DNA from: Bacteroidota bacterium
Lineage (GTDB): Bacteria > Bacteroidota > Bacteroidia > Cytophagales > Cyclobacteriaceae
Assembly: GCA_003242315.1 (NCBI GenBank)
Contig: QGUY01000220.1
Location: forward strand, 1 to 6,662
Length of the DNA stretch: 6,662 bases
Reading direction: 5' to 3'
The translations under genes and the position numbers were made by a program. The notes under the pieces are model-generated. The model was not told the DNA's origin and did no database searches. It was given only the letters and a program-made list of their open reading frames with translations. Positions 1 to 5,017 of this stretch are shown here, in pieces (the stretch's first letter is position 1; every line of letters starts with the position of its first letter).

Positions 1-1
1 G

Positions 2-1096
2 TCTATCCCCGTCGAGGCTTCTGTATGCCACTACAGTGTAAAGAATGAGCGATTCGTCACCCTCGTACTGAACGATCTGAAAGAACTCCGACGTGCAGAA
101 CAACGACTTCAGATTGCCGAGGAGCAACAACAAACAGCGGGCATTGCCGGGCAAAGTCGCAAACTCAAAAAAGCGATGGAAGACGCCGCGCTCGTCGCGA
201 AAAGCAACAGCACGATCCTGCTATTGGGTGAATCCGGTACCGGCAAAGAGGTCTTTGCACGCTATATCTACGAACAGAGTGAACGAAGAAACAAGCCCTT
301 CATCAAGGTAAACTGCGCCGCAATACCTACCAACCTGATCGAAAGTGAATTCTTTGGTCACGAGAAAGGCGCGTTCACCGGAGCGTTCACCCGGCGTGAA
401 GGACGCTTCTCTCTCGCCGACAACGGCACCCTGTTTCTTGACGAAGTGGGCGAACTTCCCATTGACATGCAGGCAAAGCTTCTCCGCGTGTTGCAGGAAG
501 GAGAATTCGAACCTGTCGGCAGCACCCGCACACTCAAAGTAAACGTACGAATCATCGCCGCAACCAATCGTGACCTGGCGAAAATGGTAAAGGTCGGGAC
601 GTTCCGCGAGGACCTATACTGTAGACTCAATGTAATACCCATCGCCCTTCCTCCACTCAGGGAAAGAGGTGACGACGTAATAACACTAGCCAACCTTTTT
701 ATCCGACGATTTGCCCGCGAAGTGGGCAAGGAGATCATGCCCCTCGACGATTCCGAGGCGCAACTACTCTTGCAATATTCGTGGCCGGGAAATATCCGGG
801 AACTGGAACACGTCATCGAAAGGGCGGTGGTGCTCAGTCGTCACTCGCGACTCGATCTTCACAAATTCATTCCGCTGGCTGATGTTACCTCAGTGCAGCA
901 ACCTGTTGCAAATAGCTCCGGCGGTAAAATTCTTACCATCGGTGAGATTCAAGCCATCGAACGCCAAAACATTACCCGGGCGCTGAACCAATGCGGCTGG
1001 AAAATATCCGGAGCCAACGGGGCCGCCCAACTTCTCGGCATCCCTCCCTCTACCCTGCACTCCAAGATCAAAGCGCTCAACATCACCAAAGACTAG
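2..1096 (+). CDS. Sigma-54-dependent transcriptional activator (PAS-AAA+-Fis HTH), 5' truncated by window
   Basis: The reading frame is open from base 2, so the gene starts outside the window; 364 residues are visible. An internal ATG at 176 would cut off the start of the AAA+ domain, so it is not the real start. Residues 1-36 look like the end of a PAS sensor domain (FVTLVLNDL...RRAEQRL). The AAA+ domain opens at GQSRKLKKAM (50-59). It carries Walker A GESGTGKE (76-83), the sigma-54-contacting GAFTGA loop (123-128), Walker B GTLFLDE (142-148), sensor I AATNRDL (186-192), arginines in FREDLYCRL (202, 208) and WPGNIREL (261-268). A Fis-type HTH ends the protein (about 334-359). All ATPase motifs are intact, so it should be an active enhancer-binding protein that remodels RNA polymerase-sigma54 in the cytoplasm. 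No receiver domain is visible in this part. The signal sensed by the PAS domain is unknown. The downstream osmC-like gene has a candidate sigma-54 promoter and is a likely target. Confidence 0.95.
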   Translation, partial: SIPVEASVCHYSVKNERFVTLVLNDLKELRRAEQRLQIAEEQQQTAGIAGQSRKLKKAMEDAALVAKSNSTILLLGESGTGKEVFARYIYEQSERRNKPFIKVNCAAIPTNLIESEFFGHEKGAFTGAFTRREGRFSLADNGTLFLDEVGELPIDMQAKLLRVLQEGEFEPVGSTRTLKVNVRIIAATNRDLAKMVKVGTFREDLYCRLNVIPIALPPLRERGDDVITLANLFIRRFAREVGKEIMPLDDSEAQLLLQYSWPGNIRELEHVIERAVVLSRHSRLDLHKFIPLADVTSVQQPVANSSGGKILTIGEIQAIERQNITRALNQCGWKISGANGAAQLLGIPPSTLHSKIKALNITKD

Positions 1097-1122
1097 CTCG
1101 CGAAACTTCGAATAAGGGGTAA

Positions 1123-1148
1123 CGAATTTTCACGACCCGCGAATTTTT
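1123..1148 (+). repeat. Short direct repeat CGAATTTT upstream of the osmC-like gene
   Basis: CGAATTTT occurs at 1123-1130 and again at 1140-1147, 17 bp apart, about 50-75 bp upstream of the candidate -24 box. A small dyad CGAA-AC-TTCG lies just before it at 1101-1110, and AAAC-GCG-GTTT lies at 1179-1189. Enhancer-binding proteins bind upstream sites of this general kind, but these are short and could be chance. The rest of the 1097-1247 spacer shows no gene. Confidence 0.25.
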
Positions 1149-1196
1149 GTGGCCCAAAAAATGCCTTCCCTGCTCTGGAAACGCGGTTTTTCTTCA

Positions 1197-1212
1197 TTGG
1201 CACGCCGATGGA
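1197..1212 (+). promoter_or_regulatory. Candidate sigma-54 (-24/-12) promoter for the osmC-like gene
   Basis: TTGGCACG at 1197-1204 is a perfect match to the -24 half of the consensus YTGGCACGrNNNTTGCW. At the correct spacing the -12 half reads TGGA (1209-1212) in place of TTGC, so the conserved G is kept but the C is A. Transcription would begin near 1224, about 24 bases before the ATG at 1248. The gene directly upstream encodes a sigma-54 activator, which supports the call. The degenerate -12 element is the main weakness. Confidence 0.5.
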
Positions 1213-1247
1213 AAATCCTGTTGGCGTAACCAAAAATCAAACGAACC

Positions 1248-1943
1248 ATGAAAACATCCCTGAAAACAATCGCCGCGCTGGTTCTGTCCGGTATGATCAC
1301 ACAAAGCGCACTGGCCAACACAGGCGGCGACAGCACTCAAGTCAATCAATCAAATCAAACTTCAAAAACAAACACAATGACAACAGTAACAAAAACCGTC
1401 CGCATCAACGGGTTTGACCTTAACGACATCGTCAGTACCGTTGAAGCAATCCAGACCGATCCGTCCATCGCGACGTTCGAGTTCCGCGCTCACAACAAGT
1501 GGATTCAGGGTGGTCATAACCGAAGCACGATCCAAGGCTTTTACGGTGGCGGCCAGGAAGACCTTTCCCGCAAGAAGCCGTTTGTTCTGGACAACAGCGA
1601 GCCCCCGATTCTGCTCGGTAACAACGAAGGCGCCAACCCTGTAGAGTACATCCTCCACGGCCTGGCAGGTTGCATGACCACCACCATGGTACTACACGCA
1701 GCCGCCAACAACATCCAACTCGAAAGCGTTGAGTCGTGGCTCGAAGGCGACCTCGATGTTCAAGGGTTCCTGGGCTTGAACGACAAGGTAAGAAACGGCT
1801 ATCAGCAAATCCGGGTCACCTTTACCATCAAAGGCGACCTTAAGGAAGAGGAAAAGCAGAAGCTTGAGTCGTTCGTTCGGATGTCGCCCGTCTACGACAT
1901 CGTGACCAACAAGGTACCCGTTGTGGTTAAGCTTCAATACTAA
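1248..1943 (+). CDS. OsmC/Ohr-family peroxiredoxin-like protein with N-terminal signal peptide
   Basis: The protein has 231 residues. OsmC-family proteins are usually cytosolic thiol peroxidases for organic hydroperoxides. The OsmC core spans about 47-231, with the conserved blocks WIQGGHNRSTIQGFYGGGQ (85-103), GANPVEYILHGLAGC (128-142) and SPVYDIVTN (213-221). The expected catalytic cysteine is C142 and a conserved glutamate is E133. C142 is the only cysteine: the second one, normally in a CPV motif, is replaced by S213. The ATG at 1248 adds a leader with two lysines, a hydrophobic stretch (8-22) and ALA before N24, a good signal peptidase I site, followed by a polar Asn/Gln/Ser/Thr linker to residue 43. 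Family members commonly begin at the equivalent of M44 (base 1377), so an internal start making a cytosolic form is possible. No Shine-Dalgarno is seen before either ATG. The gene lies 151 bp after the sigma-54 activator and ends before a strong terminator. Confidence 0.9.
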   Translation: MKTSLKTIAALVLSGMITQSALANTGGDSTQVNQSNQTSKTNTMTTVTKTVRINGFDLNDIVSTVEAIQTDPSIATFEFRAHNKWIQGGHNRSTIQGFYGGGQEDLSRKKPFVLDNSEPPILLGNNEGANPVEYILHGLAGCMTTTMVLHAAANNIQLESVESWLEGDLDVQGFLGLNDKVRNGYQQIRVTFTIKGDLKEEEKQKLESFVRMSPVYDIVTNKVPVVVKLQY

Positions 1944-1972
1944 TTTGGGATTGAAGGGATGGATTGTTTGGG

Positions 1973-2002
1973 AAGGAGGTCGCAAGACCTCCTTTTCGTT
2001 TG
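1973..2002 (+). terminator. Rho-independent terminator of the osmC-like gene
   Basis: A perfect 9-bp stem, AAGGAGGTC (1973-1981) with GACCTCCTT (1986-1994), is closed by a GCAA tetraloop of the stable GNRA type. It is followed by TTTTCGTTT. It sits 30 bases after the osmC stop codon. The reverse strand lacks a U-tract after the stem, so it should work for the plus strand only. Bases 2003-2090, up to the convergent nucleotidyltransferase stop codon, show nothing recognisable. Confidence 0.9.
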
Positions 2003-2090
2003 CTATCAGTGTTTGAGTGACGAACGAGGGGTTACGTACTCTGTGTGCTTATCGACCTGTGTGGTTCAAGAATGCGTCCTCTCCAGGGCC

Positions 2091-2783
2091 TCATTTGTCG
2101 ATCTTGCAAATTTCACCGATAGTCTTGACGATAGACATCACGTGCTCAACCCGTCCGGGTAACGGAGAATAACCTAAGACCGCTCGTACTCCCTCATTAA
2201 GATCAGGTTCTTGTAGCAGGGACGTCATGAACTGGGCAAGATACTGTTTCACCTCGTACTCACTGGCAGTAATTTCATCTATAACTTCGGGCCTATTTTC
2301 TAGCACGTATACAATATCTTCAAAGTCAGAACTCAATCGTTTGTCCGCAGCGCCGCGGTTCCTGTAAGCTTCAACCTTCGATGCCAAATACAGAGGTGCA
2401 GGCAGAATTTTAATAGTAACATCATCAATGTCAAATGTCTCGGCCAGCTTGATACCATCGTTATACCATTTGTTCGAGAATCCAAGAATGCCAGGCTTGT
2501 CGGGCATAATGTCTACAATAATCCCCCGGTACCTGTACCTGCAAATGACCTTCGAAGCGATATCAGGATTAAATCCGACAGCAATTAATTTCTCCTGTAG
2601 TGCTGCGTAACTCCCGTAGTGCGCGAGCTCAACAACAACGTCGATATCGTCAGTTTGTCTGGCCGCTTCTGCACCTTGTGCTGTAACATAACACTCGATT
2701 ACGGCACCACCTACAAAGAGAAATTCGCTTAATATAGGCCTAAGCCCCTTCGCGACGGTTCTAATCTGCTTTTGTAAAAGCAT
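2091..2783 (-). CDS. AbiEii/MNT-like nucleotidyltransferase (candidate toxin or effector of a two-gene module)
   Basis: The protein has 230 residues. The N-terminal nucleotidyltransferase fold shows FVGGAV (23-28) followed by TDDIDVVVEL (44-53). D46 and D48 form the metal-binding DxD pair, and D91 in IIVDIMPD (88-95) is a plausible third catalytic acid. The helical part has SKVEAYRNRGAADKRLSSDFEDIVYVLENR between 135 and 164, the K-E...R-R-G...D-x-x-DIEDI pattern typical of AbiEii-like nucleotidyltransferases. Related enzymes act as toxins by adding nucleotides to tRNA or other targets; the substrate here cannot be read from sequence. The catalytic residues look intact. The gene starts 4 nt after the stop of the winged-helix gene without a Shine-Dalgarno, so the two are surely co-transcribed and probably translationally coupled. 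The order (DNA-binding partner first, nucleotidyltransferase second) matches AbiE-type toxin-antitoxin operons. A role in defence or plasmid-type maintenance is inference. Confidence 0.82.
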   Translation of the reverse strand: MLLQKQIRTVAKGLRPILSEFLFVGGAVIECYVTAQGAEAARQTDDIDVVVELAHYGSYAALQEKLIAVGFNPDIASKVICRYRYRGIIVDIMPDKPGILGFSNKWYNDGIKLAETFDIDDVTIKILPAPLYLASKVEAYRNRGAADKRLSSDFEDIVYVLENRPEVIDEITASEYEVKQYLAQFMTSLLQEPDLNEGVRAVLGYSPLPGRVEHVMSIVKTIGEICKIDK

Positions 2784-2787
2784 GGGA

Positions 2788-3315
2788 CTAGTTCTTAACG
2801 AGCAATTGCTCCCTTAACCAGGTTCTCGCAAAATTCACTTCCCTAACCTTCCCGATTCTCAAGACATCGCAAGCAGCCAGCAACAAATGAAGGTAATCAT
2901 CATTACGTGCCGCAGCTGGTGCCTCGGGATAAAGGGGGATTACAGAATAACCCCTGTACTTGCCCTGGTAGTCGGGCCATACATAGTTGGGCGCTTGGAT
3001 GCCAGAATCAGGCAGTGCGTTAATACCAGTTATTACCCCTTTGGTTTCATGACCTACAATAGCGGGAAAAGAATGTCTTAGTCCGTACAACAAGAACTCG
3101 TAAAATGACTGATATTGAATGGTGCCATTGTCGGTATCAATCAAGTCAGTATGTCTCAACCTTCCAAATACATTGGTTATTTCTGAGTTGGCTAAGAATA
3201 AGGCCTCCGCGAGATCTCCTTTCTTCCAGGAAACCTTCCCTTTCCGATAGAAGGACACTATTTTCAAGAGTGCCACTATATCCTGAGGCCTAAGTGCAAT
3301 TTGTCTCGTGACCAT
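2788..3315 (-). CDS. Winged-helix (MarR-like) protein, partner of the nucleotidyltransferase; candidate antitoxin/autorepressor
   Basis: The protein has 175 residues. Residues about 8-60 form a winged-helix DNA-binding domain: LRPQDIVALLKIV, then a segment around DLAEAL, then SEITNVFGRLRHTDLID as the recognition helix and start of the wing. The C-terminal two thirds is a separate domain with conserved-looking blocks: YEFLLYGLRHSFPA, KGVITGINALP, YVWPDYQGKYRGYSVIPLYP and a helical tail with LLLAACDVLRIGKVRE. I recognise this layout as a conserved hypothetical family often annotated only as a MarR-type or HTH protein and found next to nucleotidyltransferases. It does not look like classical AbiEi, whose C-terminal domain differs. 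It is the first gene of the pair, and a perfect 24-bp palindrome lies 23 bp upstream of its ATG, so autoregulation is likely. Neutralisation of the downstream enzyme is inferred by analogy with AbiE. Confidence 0.8.
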   Translation of the reverse strand: MVTRQIALRPQDIVALLKIVSFYRKGKVSWKKGDLAEALFLANSEITNVFGRLRHTDLIDTDNGTIQYQSFYEFLLYGLRHSFPAIVGHETKGVITGINALPDSGIQAPNYVWPDYQGKYRGYSVIPLYPEAPAAARNDDYLHLLLAACDVLRIGKVREVNFARTWLREQLLVKN

Positions 3316-3320
3316 TAAGA

Positions 3321-3328
3321 CAAAAATA
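3321..3328 (-). promoter_or_regulatory. Candidate Bacteroidota -7 box (TATTTTTG) for the winged-helix/nucleotidyltransferase operon
   Basis: Read on the minus strand this is TATTTTTG, an exact match to the TAnnTTTG -7 consensus of Bacteroidota sigma-ABfr promoters. It ends 5 bases before the ATG, so the transcript would have almost no leader. No clean TTTG -33 element is visible at 19-21 bp upstream; that position is occupied by the palindrome. The site is AT-rich, so chance is a real alternative. Confidence 0.35.
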
Positions 3329-3337
3329 TCAAAATTT

Positions 3338-3361
3338 TTTCACATTTCATGAAATGTGAAA
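3338..3361. promoter_or_regulatory. Perfect 24-bp palindrome, candidate operator
   Basis: The half-site TTTCACATTTCA (3338-3349) is followed immediately by its exact reverse complement TGAAATGTGAAA (3350-3361), with no spacer. It begins 23 bp upstream of the winged-helix start codon and 10 bp upstream of the candidate -7 box, where a repressor would block RNA polymerase. Dimeric winged-helix regulators bind sites of this size and symmetry. It also covers both possible start codons (3349, 3361) of the short ORF on the plus strand. A terminator is unlikely because no spacer is left for a loop. Confidence 0.7.
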
Positions 3362-3561
3362 TGGCCATATACGGCGTCACGTGGCGGGTAAAGTGGAGCG
3401 GTGTACAAAATAAGTATATTGGTGTACGGTTCCGACTCGAAAGAACAACGTACTTCGGCTGGATAAGGGTATCGGTGGACGAAGACGAGGAGAAGGTCAC
3501 TGTGCACGACATGGCCTATAGTCGGATCGAACTCACTGCCGGAGCAACCAACGCACAGTAA
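3349..3561 (+). pseudogene. Probable remnant: C-terminal fragment of a secreted 'GWIRVSV' domain protein
   Basis: The 70-codon ORF contains WSGVQNKYIGVRF, TTYFGWIRVSV, KVTVHDMAY and a final TAGATN stretch. This matches the pattern seen at the extreme C-terminus of larger secreted Bacteroidota and Acidobacteriota proteins: YLGvrF, then yyGWirlsV, then vtvkdyAY, then a final AG. In those proteins the segment follows a signal peptide and a long N-terminal part. Here both are missing: upstream sequence in this frame meets a stop at 3316-3318 within 30 bases and is occupied by the divergent cassette. The two candidate ATGs fall inside the palindrome and have no ribosome binding site. I therefore read it as a truncated gene end, possibly cut when the cassette arrived. 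A short functional protein cannot be excluded. The membrane-protein gene starts 13 bases after its stop. Confidence 0.55.
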
Positions 3562-3574
3562 ACACCATTAATAT

Positions 3575-4246
3575 ATGCTGGTTCCGTTTGGGTTTTATGC
3601 CTTGTCGGCAGTTGCCTTCCTGATGGTCATTGCGCTGCTACGATACGCTGATAATTCGCGGCGGCTCATCAACACCTGGTTACTGGCGGGTGCCGTGTGG
3701 CTGATATTCGTCACCATCATGTCGCGTTCCGGCACCCTGGCTGATTTCAGCCTGCCGCCGCGCGTTCCACTGTTCATTGTAATCCCCGCTGTCATTGCCG
3801 GGATTATCTTTACGGGACGGCCATCATTCCGGAGCGCTCTCGAAAAGGCACCACTTTACGTGCCGGTATTCTTTACTTCATTCCGAATCATTGTCGAGCT
3901 GCTCATCTACGGCGCATACCGCATGGGTATATTTCCAGAGCGTGTAACGTTTGAAGGACTCAACTTCGATATGCTTGTTGGGTTGTCGGCAATTCCCGTT
4001 GGATATCTCTTGCTGAAAGGAAAACTTTCGCGTAGCGGGCTGTTGATATGGAACATCGCTGCGTTGGCAGTGCTGAGCCTGACTGTATATTCGTTTGTGT
4101 CGACGTACTACTTCTCAGACTACACTTCAACAGGCAGTACCGACTTTGTAAAATTCCCTTACGTGCTGTTGGCGGCTGTGCTGTTACCAGTGGCGGTGTT
4201 TCTGCATGTGTTTTCGATCAGGCAGACAAGATCACGTTTGGGTTAA
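3575..4246 (+). CDS. Conserved hypothetical seven-helix integral membrane protein
   Basis: The protein has 223 residues with about seven hydrophobic helices, near residues 5-22, 34-49, 64-80, 94-116, 129-147, 155-175 and 191-215. No signal peptide, enzyme motif or soluble domain is visible. Polar residues that stand out inside or next to helices are R104 and E108 (FRIIVELLIYG), the FEGLNFDMLVGLSAIP segment (126-141), IWN (158-160) and the KFPYVLL...P start of the last helix. This combination, R/E in one helix followed by FEG-x-NFD before the next, recalls a widespread uncharacterised family of small membrane proteins, so the helix-four and loop residues may form a functional site. The start at 3575 is 13 bases after the remnant's stop; there is no Shine-Dalgarno, as is usual in this phylum. 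It converges with the response-regulator gene across a 57-bp gap with no good terminator. Function is unknown. Confidence 0.82.
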   Translation: MLVPFGFYALSAVAFLMVIALLRYADNSRRLINTWLLAGAVWLIFVTIMSRSGTLADFSLPPRVPLFIVIPAVIAGIIFTGRPSFRSALEKAPLYVPVFFTSFRIIVELLIYGAYRMGIFPERVTFEGLNFDMLVGLSAIPVGYLLLKGKLSRSGLLIWNIAALAVLSLTVYSFVSTYYFSDYTSTGSTDFVKFPYVLLAAVLLPVAVFLHVFSIRQTRSRLG

Positions 4247-4303
4247 TAAATCTTCACCGGAAAGAATCCCATACGTACCTTCGCGACTTTGCGGTAAACT
4301 ACT

Positions 4304-5017
4304 TCACACCATATTAGATCGCACCCAATTCAAAAACTGCATTTTATAGTACTTTCCAATGGGTAACGTCTTATTCCCCACAACCACATTCGACAACGAA
4401 AACCGCGTTAAGTGAAGCGCGGAGATAATGTATGACCTGTGGACACGAATAAAACTGTTGGGCAGCTTTTGTTCGATCTCTGAGATGCCCTGCAGAGAGA
4501 ACACAGCGTCGGTCGTCGTTACCAGCTTGATGTGATTCTTTATGCTTTCGATGTACTGAATGTCCTTCAGCAAAAGCTTAACATACTCCCGTTCAGTCTT
4601 TATATAAATGAATGGCTCCGACAACAGCTGCTTTTCCACTGATCCCGAGGGCAACACGAGCGGCTGACGGGCGAGCTTGTACACCCTGGCTACAGCTTTT
4701 GTAAACCGTTCAAAGGATATTGGTTTTAGCAGGTAGTCTGTAATCTCCAATTCGTAACCATCGAGCGCAAACTCGCGATGCGCCGTCGTCATGATAACGG
4801 CGGGCTTGTTGGGCAAGGCATGCAGCAATTGTATGCCGCTCATCTTGGGGAGCTGAATGTCGAGAAAGAGAATATCCACGTGCGACGTTTGCAGCGCCGC
4901 CAGGGCCTGCATCGCGTTGTTGTATACGCCCTCAATCCGTAAGTCCTCAAAGTGACTTATATGACTTTGAAGCACCTTGACAGCGGGAACCTCATCCTCA
5001 ACGATCATACAAGTCAT
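4304..5017 (-). CDS. LytTR-family response regulator (REC-LytTR)
   Basis: The protein has 237 residues. The receiver domain (1-115) has the acidic pair E7/D8, phospho-acceptor D53 in DILFLDIQLPKMSG (48-61), T78-A79 and K98-P99 in YLLKPISFERF, so it is complete for phosphorylation. The LytTR DNA-binding domain spans about 136-235: FIYIKTEREYVKLLLKDIQYIE, then an FIRVHRSYII motif and a closing LPIGKYYK. LytTR domains generally bind paired short direct repeats. The start codon overlaps the kinase stop by four bases (ATGA, 5014-5017), so translation is coupled and the kinase is its cognate partner. Likely targets are its own operon and the divergent outer-membrane gene, because the spacer between them carries repeats; this is inference. 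It may belong to the broad set of autolysin or cell-envelope regulators, but the stimulus is unknown. Confidence 0.94.
   Translation of the reverse strand: MTCMIVEDEVPAVKVLQSHISHFEDLRIEGVYNNAMQALAALQTSHVDILFLDIQLPKMSGIQLLHALPNKPAVIMTTAHREFALDGYELEITDYLLKPISFERFTKAVARVYKLARQPLVLPSGSVEKQLLSEPFIYIKTEREYVKLLLKDIQYIESIKNHIKLVTTTDAVFSLQGISEIEQKLPNSFIRVHRSYIISALHLTRFSLSNVVVGNKTLPIGKYYKMQFLNWVRSNMV

Noticed and set aside
358..816. Long minus-strand ORF opposite the sigma-54 activator
   Set aside because: It mirrors a clear AAA+ coding frame, shows no recognisable motif and is Ser/Arg-rich, as antisense frames often are.
1973..1994. Inverted repeat considered as a mobile-element end
   Set aside because: It has a four-base GNRA loop and a T-tract just after the osmC stop, which is explained by a terminator. 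No transposase or matching second end is present.
2091..2783. Nucleotidyltransferase as a CCA-adding enzyme or poly(A) polymerase
   Set aside because: The length, the missing RNA-binding domains and the AbiEii-like R-x-R-G...D-x-x-D pattern do not fit those enzymes.
4271..4300. Possible terminator between the convergent membrane-protein and response-regulator genes
   Set aside because: Only an interrupted stem of about six pairs can be drawn, and there is no T-run on either side.
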